DNA of 64,000 nt, from positions 10,683,030-10,747,029 of the forward strand of contig NC_054877.1 in NCBI RefSeq assembly GCF_018320785.1, in the 5' to 3' direction. The stretch comes from Cheilinus undulatus. Lineage: Eukaryota > Chordata > Actinopteri > Labriformes > Labridae. The notes beneath the pieces were generated by a model that saw only the letters and a program-made list of their open reading frames with translations, was not told the origin of the DNA and ran no database searches. This document shows, piece by piece, positions 1 through 13,500 of the stretch; position 1 is the stretch's first letter, and each line of letters begins with the position of its first letter. The translations under genes were made by a program, and so were the position numbers.

Positions 1-99
1 AGCAAACAAACGTAACAAGCATACCCCAAATCAATAACACAACCAACTGTATGTTCAATTAAAACACATGTACATACACACAAAAGTAAAACAGAGGTG

Positions 100-420
100 G
101 GTAGAGATTATAAAAAAAGCTTATCTATAAAAATGAGTTTTTAGCAGCTTTTTAAAAGAAACTACAGATTCGGCAGACCTGATGTTACCAGGAAGATTGT
201 TCCAAAGTTTAGGAGCTGCCACTGTAAATGCAAAATGCACGATCGCCTCTGGAACTAAAATTTGAATGAGGAACTGTTAGAAGACCCTGATCAGATGACT
301 GAAGATAATCAAAGAGGAAACTGCTGATCAGGAGATGACAATATGCTGAGGTGGAAGAACACGTAGCTGGTAGGCGAAGCTTGCATTGCAAAGTAGTGCC
401 AAACAGAGGCTTTCTAGATG
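100..420. repeat. Possible teleost LINE-tail repeat
   Basis: The stretch resembles a repeat often seen at the 3' side of fish non-LTR retrotransposons, with phrases such as a failed-to-fuse 'ttccaaagtttaggagc' segment. I recognise it from memory only. No reading frame of note is present and no ends or target-site duplication could be fixed. Confidence 0.3.
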
Positions 421-1689
421 AAAAATAAAATGATTCTCAATTGGTGTACAATGAGACAGCACTGATTTTTGGCCCATTGTTAACTAAAACCCACTAAATT
501 ACACTGAGAAACCAAACCCCTCTGTTACGCTGTATAAACTAGTTTTCCCACTAGTTTTCAAAAATACAGAAATTTCCTTTTAAGATGAAACTGCATCATT
601 TTTGCCAAAATGCAATGCTGATTTGTTGGTATATCAAATCTAAATCTGTATTTTACATTTCTTGAAGAGAGTGCATATAACTGCCTGATGAACAAAAGCC
701 TTCTGGGGAAGCATGTCCCTGGCCTCTCCAAAGTTTGGGCTAAGCCCTAGATATTTAACACTTGTGGTTTGTCTCTTGGCAGGGGTATAAAACAGGTTTT
801 GATATTTCTTCATTTTTACTTGTATTAAATAAAAGTTTCAAATTCTGGAGTTCTAGTGACAGCCCTGTCTACCAATGTTAGACAAAGTTGCTCTGAGGTT
901 AACTTTTTTATACCATCCATTTATACTCATTGTAACATAAGTGACTGAAATAGGTTTAAATTTGTATATCAGTAATGTAAAACTACTAATGCTAATATTA
1001 AAGGTCATTTATAAGTGAAGGACTAAAATATTCAGAGTGGTTTTTGGCTGTTGCTTTTTCATTTCAGGTTCTGAGCCCATAACTGCTACAGTAGCTGTCA
1101 GAGAAATTTGTCACATCTCCGGTATGTCTGTGTGAGACTGCAGGAATGTGAGCGACGACAGCACTGAACAAAGTTTCTCTGAAGGCACAGCAGTAAAATA
1201 TAAACTGAAATCTTTTTCACTCTGAGAGCTTCAGCTCTGGGCTTTTCCACAATTCCCCATTTCTCGTAAGCATTCCTGTCAGAGACTTGTATGAACTGGT
1301 GTGTTTTTCCTTGGTGTGTGTGATCTGCATGCATGTTTGCGCTTGTGTGCTCAGCATTGATGACATGGGATGATTGTTCAAGAATCTGAATCACCTATAG
1401 TCCTTTCTTTCTTAGATTACGACACAGTTTACTCAGAGGAAAAGTGCCTCCGGACACAGAAAATATGCATTTAAATTTGTGACACTGGGATTTTATTCCC
1501 TAGAGAGAATACATGTCTGTTTATCAAAAAAAAAAAAAAAAAAAGTTTTTTGTTTACAGTGTTTAAGCACATCTTTTCTCCCACATTAGGACCATACAGA
1601 CTGTATATAGAGATAAATATACAGAGCAAGGCAAATAAGACAAAAAGAGGAAGAGGGAGATTAAGGGACACACCTCTCTGCCTCCCTCT

Positions 1690-1850
1690 CTCTTGCAGCA
1701 TGTTGGAGCCTGTGGGGCAGGATGTGATTCAGTTTATTATGGACTGAGCGAGTTGACTCTGTCGCACAGGAGAAACACTATCAGAGCCGGACCAAGCAGC
1801 AGAGGATTAAATCTGAAAGACAATACAGAGAAACATCAAGTCCTGGAAAG
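1690..1850 (+). other. Candidate noncoding 5' exon of the ltb4r-like gene
   Basis: The stretch ends in a good splice donor (GGAAAG followed by gtcagt at 1851). The next strong acceptor on this strand that precedes a coding exon is at 10515-10516, only 19 bases before the receptor's start codon. A 5' untranslated exon here would give an 8.7-kb first intron. The upstream edge is unknown. This is inferred from splice signals alone; transcript data would settle it. Confidence 0.3.
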
Positions 1851-4800
1851 GTCAGTCACTCTTACTGGAAAACTCTCATCACTTTGATTTTTGGACAAGT
1901 TTTTCCTTCAAAGTCTCTGTCAGATTTTTACAAATATCTGCTTCTTTTCTCATCTTTCCTTCATCTTAAAACAATAATTTACTTTTCGTGACTTGATTAT
2001 TTACACTTAGCAGATATATTACAAACTTATGACTCATTATTTCAAAACTTTGGACTGCGACTTAATCCGTTGCTCTTACTTTACTGGAAACACTGGCAGT
2101 CTTGTGTGGTTTGCAGTGTTTTGGAGATTTTCTGTTTTTTTAACATTTCTCAGGTTTTCTTTTGTTGTTTTTCAACCAAATTACAGCTTGAAATGATCAA
2201 AACCAAATTATTACTTTCTTTTTTCTTATTTCACTCTTTCTCTGTGGTTTTCAGCATTAATAACAGCAGACTTTTCTTAGATTTGTTGAAGATTATACAC
2301 TACTTGTCTCTCTTCGTCATTTTAAACATAGATAACACCAGACCATTTCACCTCATAAACTAAGGTTGTCGAAATGTTCCAATCCTTTTTGATACCACAA
2401 GTTATAGAAGAACAAAAACAGTTATTTTAATCAGAAACAGTGTTGGAAAGTACCAGATCTTTAAATTGACACAGACGATCTTCATATTCTTACCAAAACT
2501 GCTGTAAGCAAAAGAGAGAGCACTGTTTGATTTTCGGAAATATGCTGGCAGCACTTCATCTAGTCTATTTCTGGGATTAAGACACTGAAATTTCCAAGTA
2601 ATTAGTGAAAATATGGTTTAAAAAGCCCATCGCAGTTTAAATCTCAGTTCATTACACTGGTACAGGGTTGGTTCGTGGTTTAACCAAACACAGCCTTAGG
2701 CGCTGAAAAATGAAGTCAATGAGCAAGTGCAAAAATCTAGTGTCCTCTGGAGGCAGGCTTCAGAAGTACCCGAAGTCGCATTTACACCCATGTTAAAATC
2801 TAGTCTTTTACAGCCAGAAATAAACGTGTTTACTGCCTGGTACAAAAAATAATAGTTCATGTCTTTATGGGCTTTAGATCAGATACAAGATATTTGTGTC
2901 TTTAACTTATTAAATAAAAAAAAGTTTTGTATTCAAACCAGTAGGAGAGTTCCTTGATACCAGTATTTCCCTGACATTTTGTACTACTGAAAAATCATAT
3001 TCATCAAAACTGTCTAGATAGAAACTTTTGGAAACCTCATCCACCCTATTTGAGTCTTGAGGTATAAAATTAAGGACTTGGCTGCCTTTTGGAGACAATT
3101 TATACAATTAAAAAATAATAATACAGTTTGTTGTGCCATTATTGGCATTAACAGATCACCAAAAAGTCTGTGATCAATTTCTGTGTTGTTAATTGGCCAG
3201 GAGTGGTTTCAACACTCCTCATATCTGGCTATTAAGGTATCATATTTTCTTTATCTACTCAAGATTGTCTTCTGGATCCATAGATTAGTTGATAATATCA
3301 GTTTTTCTCACTACTCCTGATGTACAGGCTGCAATATCATAACCTGCAAAGCAGATGGGCCAGATTCCATGTCTGTCATCAGCCAGATCCGACTTGCAAA
3401 TCTCCAATCCAAAAAGTTTGTGCCAGGTCTGAGAATGGATTGGATCAATCAGTGTCAGAATGAGGTGGTAGCTATGGATGGGGTTAGTTGTACTGGAAGC
3501 TGGTAGCAATTGACTTGGATGTAGCTATAGTACAGTGGCATTTTACACCCATGTAGCCTGTTGAACCAGCTATGCGTAAGTTCTGCCTTAAGTTATGGTG
3601 TTAAGTCCACACTAAATCCTACATTGAAACTGGTTAAGTTCTAGCTTAAGTTGTGTCACTGTTCTGTTGCACCACAGATATAAGGTTGATCTTAACTAGT
3701 AGAGATTTACGTCCAAACTAACCAAAATATTGTTGCAGATGTGACGCATTCTCTTACTTTAACCAATTACTAAAAAGCATTTTTTAACCCAGTGTTTACT
3801 ACAGATGCTAATGGCTAAAAATAACTTATGCTGACCGTCATTAATCCTCACACAGCATTCAGCGTGCATGAAAAACATGACAAGGCATTTTGCATATGTG
3901 AGTATTGAAGCCTACAGCCTAAACCTAGAGCCAATACAAAATAACAACACTGACATCGAGAGGTGAAATTCCTAATAACACGAGATAATTTAACAGTGGA
4001 CAGCAGAAATTACCTCCGCTCATGGAAAACAACCGTGTTATTGATCATGGACAACGCAGTGCAGACACCAAATTGCAGGTAAAATCCTAAACTCCTCTAA
4101 CCTTGAACCACTTGTGCCCGGTTAGAAAGTGACAGGACCAATTAGCGACAAGGGGCAGCGAAGTCGTGACGTAAGCAAGCAGCGACAAGAGGCCGTTGCA
4201 GTTATGCTGGAAGACGTTAGCATGGATGCTGCTAAAGTGCCAGTTTTATCAGAACTTGACGACATGTCTTTGTTAAAAGAAGAACAAAGAACAACAGTGA
4301 GTTGCTTTCTTTCACGTGTTTTGTTTTAACACGTAAAGATGTGACGGACAGAACGTTCATCCAATCACCCTCAAGGCTCTGCCGTTTCCCAAACGCTGTC
4401 TGTGAGTGGTTTTCTAGGTTAATTTCTCTCTAATAAAGACAAAAAACATCAAAATAAATCTTTAAACAAAACACAAACAAAGAAAAGGACCACACTCAAA
4501 GCTTTTCATGATGCAGAACATGTTTTTGCCCTTAGCAGTAGTTACTGGCAGGGTTTAGCTTTACTATGAGCCTGTGTGTACAATGGCTGCTGTTGGAGCA
4601 GTTAGCTCAGATGTAGCCATAGCAGAAGTTTTAGCTGAACTGACCCTTACTACCAGCCTCAGGATGAGTTTTATCCAATAACATTTAGCTATTGGTAAAT
4701 AACGTAAGTTAAGTAAGTGTCTTACTGCTAAACTTACATTTCTTATCAGCGCTGTGCATGCCTACTAATCCATTTTGTCTTGTTGCTCATAATAATGTTT

Positions 4801-7800
4801 ATAGCTTACAATTAAATAGTTTCCATCTTTGCCATTCAAGTTTAATGTTTAGAAATATTCAACGGCCCATCTTGTATTACCACCTGTCCTATATAAAGAC
4901 ATTATAATATAGATTGCAGAAGATAAAATCCCAGACAATGAATTCAAGTTTTACAGCAAAAAAAAACCAATATTGCTTTCTCAAGACTTTTATAATCACT
5001 TCCATGATAACACAACCACTATCAATATCATTTGACTTTCACTGGGATCAACCAAAGTTTAAAAGCTGCTATCAAGACAGCCCTGAACTGTCATAAAGCA
5101 TTGTTGCCTGTAGCAGGGCTGTAACAGCTTCAAGATCCTGTTGTTGTTTAAAAAAGTTGTACTTTTTGTAAAGAATCTGCCATTTCACAGAATCATTGAC
5201 TCCACTTGACATCCTTTCTGAGTTGTACAGTCTCTTCTTTCCAACATCATTTTAACAGTGATGTACATCTGGCTTTGATTGTTTACCCGTACACTCTCAT
5301 TTAAAGCCACCAGGGGAAAATAAACAGTTTGTTTTAGTGGGACAGAGAAAGGAAACTAGGACTTTATCAGGAAATAAGGACTTGTAAGGACGTCTTTTCA
5401 CATGCGAGAATGTGGCTTTGCAGAGATCTTATAATATCTGAACCAATTACTGTCTTTCCACATCATCAGTGTTTGATTTTTAAATTTAGCATATATAAAT
5501 CAGGGTCAGTATTACAGGTCAGTCCTCTGTGAGCTTTGCCCTGTGGGGTGCCTTTCTCCATGTGAACGGGCAGTGGGAAAGAATCCAAAGATGAGAAAAT
5601 ATGACTCTAAATGAATCAAAGTTTGTGTCTTAATAATGCTCTTTTTCATACAGCACTGCTCGTGCTTGGCATGTTTTAGCACGCTGACTCTGAGTTTGAG
5701 CGTGGCTGTTTGCCACAGGGTCTGATGTGAATACTTTAGAGGCTGCGTCAGGGCGGCAGACATCCTCTTGAAACAGTCTGTGTACCATTAATGAATACTA
5801 TTTTGTTAGGTTTATTCAGTTGCTTGGGGACTGTTTCTGCCAGACCATCAGTACTGACATCAAGTGGAGAAATACAACAATTAACTTACCATAATATGAA
5901 TAAAGGTGCAGAAAAAATGAAGATATGGTAATCAACTGTCATCATAAGTTATATGATAAGATCATAAAATTGATTATTTATTAAAAGGTTTGACTTATCT
6001 TAAAGAAAAGCTCAACAGCTGTTTTGGGAAGAAATATGGAATCAATCTCTTGCTATGTGCTACTGACTGACTGGTCGCTTTCATGTTGTTGGTGGAAAGC
6101 TTGAGCCTCCTTGTTGTGGCTTTTAGTGTTGATTTTTTTACTCAGAACTCAGTACTTTTTAAAATGTTAAGCACAATACTTCACTCAAAATATACTTAAA
6201 TAAAAGTAGTGATTTTAAACTACTCAAAAAAGTACAAGTACACAAAAAAGCTACTCATTTGAACTAAAATCATGATGAAAAGCTGATATAATAGTTTATA
6301 TTAAGCACTTTTGGGAAGAAATATTGTGTGGAGACACACTTTTTTCATAGAAATGCATCACTTTTGTTTTCCTGTTGGTCTATCATAACCTAACATGCCA
6401 GATAGAGCGTTTCACATATCCATTCATCTGGAAAACCTCCAGTAAAAAGCGTTTGAGAAGGGGGTACTTTACAAAACTTCCTGGAAGCTGACTGGACAAA
6501 CTTTCTGAACGTTCCTTAATACAGGCCAATCACATCAACTAGACAAAAGGAGGTAGTCGGCATGCCCAGCTCTGGTAAGTAGCATGAGCTTGGCAGACAT
6601 GCATTGTCATAGTTTACCATTAATAGAGCTTGTTGTTTGGCAACATCTTGTCCACGCTTTTGAAATTATGGTATACAAATGACACTATCTATGAAATAAG
6701 CCAGACTGGGGCTGAAGCTTCACTTTAATTTAGTTGCAGCAAGTAACAAGCAGACACAGAGAGTCTGATGGGGAGTCTTGAAGAGTTGGAGCGTTTATTG
6801 TTTGCACTCTGTTACCCACTCCACAGCCATGCATGCACACTGAGCGATTCACTAAAAGGCACTCATTAAGAATGATCCTGGAACGGGGGGTGGACCATCT
6901 CTTTCAGCACCTTTTAACTGTCTCATAGTATTGCTATCAGTATAAACCATTTCCTTGAAGAGGAAGTTCATATTTGCAACTTGTTCCTGTTATTGCTTTA
7001 AATACAATGACAGTACATGACACGCAAACATGCTGACATTTACAGCGAGGAGATGTTTTATCAAAAAAGATGTCTAAAGCACGTTTTGAGAGAGCAAAGA
7101 TCCTTCACAGATATTTCTCAGAAGTAAAAGTAGTGCACAAGCATCTGACTTCGCTTTTCAGTTTCAGTGTCGATGCTTTTGAAAAAAGTGAGAGATATTC
7201 ACGCAAACATCTGCTGAGTGACTTTAATGATAAGGTAGGATGGAGCACGCTGCAGCAGAGATTTGATCAGCTTTAAAAGCAGGTGTTCATCATGTACTGA
7301 CACAGACAAGAAAAACACATTTGTGCCTATAACAAGGGCTGCAAAAACAGATTTCTATCTCTATAACTGCCGACTAACACGCAGTCAGCAGTGAAAACGC
7401 GACTGAGTGCAGGAGGAAGTTAAAACATCAGTCTTTCTATGCAAAATACTGACAAAAGCAGTACAATACAAGAAGATTATTCACCAGGATAAGAATCAAA
7501 TACTGAATAAAAATGATAAATTAGGATAAAGCTTCTTTTATTTTTTAGATTGAGGGAATATGAATATAATATATACATAAGAAATATATTAAATAGAAAT
7601 AAATATATCAAATAAAACCTAAAATATGATGATATAATAGTTAAATAAATTTATGTGTATAAACTTGTAGAATTCCAAACTTTTATTTTGTAGGAGTCAT
7701 GCACAAAAGACTCTTACTAACACAAGAAAATTAAGATGTATTGTAGAGACGTGTCAGCTGCACAAATCAGGACTGATACAGATGTTTAAAATAACATTTC

Positions 7801-8190
7801 AGCTAAATACCGACACAGTGCCAATGCCTTTTTAGTTATTTCTGTGTAATTCTTCTATTCTGTTTTTAGTAGAGTATGTCCAGTACAGACTGTTTGTTGC
7901 TGATCTTCCTCAGAAATGCTGTGAGCTCAACATTTTCTTTCATATTTGTGATTCCATCTTCTTCCTGACACAAACCTTTTTTCTGAATCACCAGTTATGT
8001 GTACTAACTTGCCAACATTAAATTCATGTGAAAAACAGATACAAACCAGTAAGTGACATCACTGCATGCCACACCATTGTACATAGGTGGATGTCTGTCG
8101 ACAGAGCAGCTGATACCAGTGTTTAACTGATACATGAATCATCCCGAGTGTATTCAGGAGTGTCCTGTTAACAAGTAAACAAAAATGATC
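1851..8190. other. Long stretch without a recognised gene (probable first intron)
   Basis: This AT-rich region holds no reading frame that I recognise as a protein family. Short open frames near 5512-5763 (minus) and 7070-7276 (plus) show no known motif. Interspersed pieces include a short repeat at about 6130-6260 rich in 'acttaaataaaagtag' type wording, common in fish genomes, and a strongly AT-rich patch at about 7540-7680. If the candidate 5' exon near 1850 is real, the whole stretch is intron 1 of the receptor gene. Confidence 0.5.
4129..4302 (+). pseudogene. Possible fragment of a RecQ-like helicase first exon
   Basis: An open frame from an ATG at 4129 includes residues LLKEEQRTT and is followed by a donor-like gtgagt at 4303. 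The LKxEQ phrase is typical of the start of the RecQ-type helicase domain, where it precedes the Walker A exon. No matching second exon is visible nearby, so if the resemblance is real this is a stranded fragment, perhaps carried by a transposon. The resemblance is short and could be chance. Confidence 0.18.
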
Positions 8191-8194
8191 TTAA

Positions 8195-8450
8195 TGGTTG
8201 CCATCCATCCTTCCATCTTCTACACGCATATCCAGTTTGAGGTCTTGGAGAGGTGGAGCCTATCCCAGCTGCCATTGGGCAAGTGGCAGGGTACACCCTG
8301 GACTGGTCGCCAGCCAATCACAGGGCAGACAATCACACCTATGGCCGATTTAGAGTCACCATTCAACCTAACAAGCATATTTTTTGGTAGTGCGAGGACT
8401 GGAGGAGTGCTGTGAGGCAAAAGCGCTTACCCCCTGCACTGCTGCACAGC
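8195..8450. repeat. High-copy teleost interspersed repeat
   Basis: The sequence contains the well-known fish repeat wording 'gagcctatcccagctg', then 'gggtacaccctggac', 'ggtcgccag', 'caatcacagggc' and 'tttagagtcaccattcaacctaac', and ends with 'gctgtgaggcaa'. The order matches the common repeat, but the copy is shortened in its second half. The apparent open frames on both strands here are artefacts of this repeat. Confidence 0.65.
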
Positions 8451-8717
8451 CCATAATATTAACCAGTATTTTAAAAAAAGAAACAGAAGAAATCATCTTC
8501 ATGCTTGAAAAAAAAATCTTCTTAAAAGCCATGGTGACTTAGAAAAGTGACCTGAAATTTTACAAATAACTGAAGCTTGGAAAGTCTCTTAAAAACTCAT
8601 TTAAAAGATAAATGAAGCTAATAAGGGGTTAACAGACTAAATATGTATATCAAGCTCTGAATGTATTGCACTACATTTTGGTAGGAGATAATTCTGCAGT
8701 TTCTTTGCAGTTAAAAG

Positions 8718-10233
8718 CAGTGCCTACAAAAAATGTTCATCCCACTGGATGTTTTACCCTTCTCTTGATTCTATAGATCAATTATGATCAATATAATTTG
8801 CCATTTTTGACAAAGGAAAAAAAAAGATTTCATGTCCAAGTGAAAACAAATTAGTACAAAGTAAAGTCAATTAAATAAAAACATGTAGTGTAAAATAAGT
8901 GACTGCATAAATATTCAGCTCCTTTAAAGTGACTGACCTAATTCAACAGAGGTCCAGTGAACTGGTGCTTTAGCCTCATAATTTGTGAAATGGGGAACAC
9001 CTGAGTGTGATTGTAGTATAAAGACACCTGTGCCTGGAAGGTCCAATCACTGGTTAATCAGTATTCCTGGCTACCATTACACCATGAAGGCAAAAGAACA
9101 CTCCAAACAGCTCAGTAAAAGGTTATTAAAAAGCACAATCTTCCCCTGGAGCTCAGTTAAATCCATCATCAAGAGATAGAAAGAATTTAGCACATGTGTA
9201 ATTCTGCCTTGATCAGACCGTCCTCACAAACAGAACGACCGTGCAAGAAGACTAGTGAGAGAGGCCACCAAGACACCTATGACTACTCTGAGGGAGTTCC
9301 AAGCTTCAGCAGCTGAGATGAGAGAAAGGCTCTGCATACAACAACTGCTGTCTGGGTTCTTCACCAGTCAAAGCTTTATGTGAGAGTGGAAAAGATAAAG
9401 TCACTATTGAAGAAAAACTCATGCCAAATCCCAACAAGAGTTCACCAAAAGGCATGTGGGAGACTCCATGGTCTAAGTGGAAGAAACTTCTTTGGTCTGA
9501 TTAGACCGAAATGGTGCTTTTTGGCCATCAGACAAGATGCTTTGTTTGGAGGACAACAAACACTGAGCATCACCATAAACACACCATTCCCTCTGTGAAG
9601 CACATGGTGGCAGCATCATCTTGTGGGGATGCTTTTTGGCAGCTGGCCCCCGAAGGGTTGCAAAGGTAGCAGGTAAAATGAATGCAGCAAGATACAGGAA
9701 AATCTTGGAGGGCATTCTTATTTAACTGTATGAGAACTATGGCTTAGGAGAAGCGTACAATGAAAAGCTACACAGAAATGGTTTAAGACAACATGGTGAA
9801 TGTCCCAGAGTGGCCGAGCCAAAGCTCAGACCTCAGTCCAACAGAGAATGTGTGGCTGAACTTCAAAAAGACTGTTCATGCTTGATCCCAGTGCAACCTG
9901 ACAGAGCTTGAGCAGTTCATAAAGAAAACTGGTGTAAAATTGCTGTACAGATGTGTAAGCCTAAGACCTATCAACACAGACTCAGAGCTGTGATTGCAGC
10001 CAAAGGTGTATCTACAACATTCTAACTTGAAGGGGGTGAATATTAATGCAGACACTTATTTTATATCACATATTTTTATCCAATTGACACCACTTATAGA
10101 AATCTGTTTTCACTTTGACATTAAATAGTTTTGTGTTTTTTTGACAAAAAAAAATTTTATTCACCGTAATGGATTTATAATATTAATAAAAAGGTAAAAC
10201 ATCCAAGAAGGTGAATACTTTTTAAAGGTACTG
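8718..10233 (+). mobile_element. Degraded Tc1/mariner transposon with both terminal repeats
   Basis: The left end starts CAGTGCCTACAAAAAATG and the right end is the reverse complement of CAGTACCTTTAAAAAGTA, followed inwards on both sides by 'ggatgttttac' wording. Inside, on the plus strand, translated pieces read like a DD34E transposase: GGSIILWG near 9610 and EWPSQSSDLSPTENVW near 9820. No single frame covers them, so the gene is inactive through several stops and frameshifts. A 598-bp internally deleted relative lies at 42227-42824. Expected TA duplications are not intact. Confidence 0.8.
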
Positions 10234-10535
10234 TGCAAACACCAATGATACAACTGAAATTAATACAAATTTAGGCCAAAATACCAAACCCAATTACCAA
10301 TCTAGACACTAAAAGGCACCCTGGATTGTTATCTTTGAAGGTGAGAGACTGAGTGATGTTCTGGAAAAGTGTTGTTTTAGATCAGTCAGTTGTTTCACTT
10401 GAGTTTAAATGGTTAAAACTGTCTGTTTTTTTTATTATTTTGCAAGTAAAGGTAATAGAAACGGAAGATCCAAACATACTTTATTAACTTTATATTATTT
10501 CATCTCTCATCCTCAGGTTCATCTCTCCTCCCAGC

Positions 10536-13500
10536 ATGAACAACTCCTTGAATCCTTCCCTCTTGACCGCTCTAACAGGCCAGAATGACTCAAACCCAGA
10601 GAGTGAGAGTGTAGTGAGCAATGACTTCTCCACCGCACTGGGCGCCCTCATCCTCAGCCTGGTCTTCCTACTGGGTGTCCCTGGAAACCTCTTCATCGTC
10701 TGGAGCATCCTGGCACGCACTCGGCAACGCTCGGTCACCACCCTCCTCATCCTCAACCTGGCATGTGCAGACGGCTTCCTTATGGCACTCACTATCTTCT
10801 TCATCATCTACCTGGCCAAGCAGACGTGGGTGTTTGGTGACATCATGTGCAAAGGCCTCTTCTACCTGTGCAACTCCAACATGTATGCCTCCATCTTCCT
10901 GATCACACTGATGAGTGTACACAGGTTTGTGGCCGTGGTGTTTCCCAGAAAAGCTCCGTCTCTGGTCAGCAAGAAGATCATTAGGAGGGTGCTGGTGGGC
11001 ATGTGGGTGCTAGTGATGGTGATCGCTATCCCATCGCTGGTGTTTCGAGATGTGAGAGAGGACAAAGATGAGAGGAATAAAACAAGATTGGTGTGTGCCC
11101 CCAATCACACCTTGCCTCGACACGTAAGTAAACTCAGAATAAGAACCATTATCTGGTGTTAATCTGAATATACTAAAGCACCAACATGAAGACAGTAATT
11201 ACTTGGTATCTGAGCAGATATCTGAACTGCTGAGGAAACAGGAAGTAACTCTGCTTGAAAGGAAAAAGTTTTAATCAAACCCATGTCAGGTCATTATTCA
11301 AACTACTAACAAGTCCATTTGCCTATTTTGTTCAAAAGACCAAAATTAGATAAGAGAAGATTAAAAATGATTCCCATAGCTGAAGTAAACCATCAACTCA
11401 AGAATGAAATTCATTTAAGCATCTAAAGAAGTGCAATTGAACTCTGAAGAGCTGATTAGAGGTGGAAATCCTTGGCTAATAATGATAAAATCTCAGTGTA
11501 CCAGGCCTATTTCCATTACTAATTTATTGCCAGACAATCATACAGGACTACATAATGATTTCAAATACTTGCAATCCAGTGTAGGATTAATGCAGCCTGT
11601 ATACTCACTGAAATTTGATGTCAGTACCAGCTTTCATAGGGCCTCATCCACCAATCTCTTCTAAAGACCTTTCTTATATTTGTATAAAAAAGTCTCCCAG
11701 AGAAACCTACATGGGATTTATGACATGTTCTTAAACTTCTACATTGTTCTTAAATTGATGGATGCCAGATGATCCTAAGGTGGTAGCACACACACATTTT
11801 CTGTAGCTAGCTTAGAAATCACCAGTGCAAACATAGAAGGTACATAGGAATGAGAAAAGAAGTAAGATATCAGTATTATCCAAATTGAAATAAACTGTTA
11901 AAACAATAACAATATTTTGAAATATTTTTAAAAGCTCTGAAGTGGATTTAGTGCTGGTCTAAATGACCAAGACAGTCTGGCTGGAGACCATTTAACTCTG
12001 ACTGCCAATCTCCCAGACCGTTTATCCGAGTTGTGTATATTTGAAAATGGAAATACATTCTGCAACTTTCAAAATAAAGTCAGGTTAAACATCTGTTTAG
12101 GTTTGGGTAAGGGTTAAAGGGATATTTCAGGATTTTTTAAGTTGGGTCATATGAGGTACTTGGCTATAGTTGTGGTATTAGCCTCCAGTGATTTCCGTGA
12201 AAGTTGCTACTGTTGTTATTACGAGCTCAGAGATTCGTGACATAATGGCTAAAGATGGGAATGTATAATCCACGTAGTTTAACCAGTTTTATGTAAAAAC
12301 GGACTAAGAAAGTATGTTGGCTCGCCTGTGTCAAAAATATACAGTTTCGTATAGCTGTATAGCCATTATGCCGCAGATCTCTCTGAGCTTGCAGTAACCA
12401 CTGGAGCAACTTTAACAGAAATCACTGGAGCCTAATGCCACTACTATAGCCAAGTAACTCACATGACACAACTTCAAAAATTCCAAAATATCCCTTTACG
12501 GTAATGGTTAGGAAACCAAAAATAAAAAGTCCAAAACATGACCTGCAAAATCTGATTACAAAACACTTAATAAAGCTGAGTAAATAGTCTGCTTACAAGA
12601 AAAACATTATAACACAGCTAGCATACTTTATCTATATAGCTATGTAGATAAAGTAGCTGCTTAGCTATGTAGATAAATTAGCTATGTAGCTAACATAGCT
12701 GCATAACTAACGGAGCTAAAGCAAGGCCCATAAAGCAGCCACATAAACTGCTTATCTAGGTATCTAAGTTAGATCTAGCTACATTTGCTAAAGCTCACAT
12801 TGCTAAAGCTAACTTAGCTATAGATAATGTAGCTAGCTACATTGCTAACTTAGCTAGGTAGCTGATGCTAAGCTCAAAAAGCAGCCTGTAAGCTATGTAG
12901 GTATGTTAGCTAAGTAGCTATGTTAGAATTGTAGCTCTATTACCTATAGTTAAGTTAGCTTTAGCAATGTGAGCTATAGCAAATGAGCAGTCTGTGAGAG
13001 TGGCCTTCACAAATGTACAGTCTACAGCCAGATCCTTCTCCAAATGACACCGAAGGGGAGGATTTGGTCACAGTATCTTTAGCAAAAGTAGTGGGTATTA
13101 AATATGTTCTACAAACACATTAACGGGTGAAATCATTAGTTCAATCAGTGCTTTTACCAGAAATGGCAGTCATCATACTGTACCAAAAAAGGATGTATCC
13201 TAGATGAGTAGAGAAATAGTCCTATTGAGAGTGTGGGTTCTTTTTTTTAAGTTTGTTTTGATTAAAACATACATTTGTTCTAAAACCTGTTGCTTAAAAA
13301 TACTATTAAGAATACTATTATGTTGATGCAGACATACTTCTTGGTGAAGTTAGGTATTAATTGTTTTAAACAAGTGTCTAAAAGCCTTTACATGTGCTAA
13401 ATTTATATCCATAATTTAACATTTTGAAGCTCAGATCAAACACTGCATGTTTACATAAATCCCATATTCAAGTCATATACGCTTTTTAAATGATATAAAA

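Noticed and set aside
1098-1394. 98-codon minus-strand frame near the left edge
   Set aside because: No domain, signal or splice context was recognised and composition matches the surrounding noncoding DNA.
8185-8420. Overlapping frames on both strands
   Set aside because: They fall within a high-copy teleost repeat.
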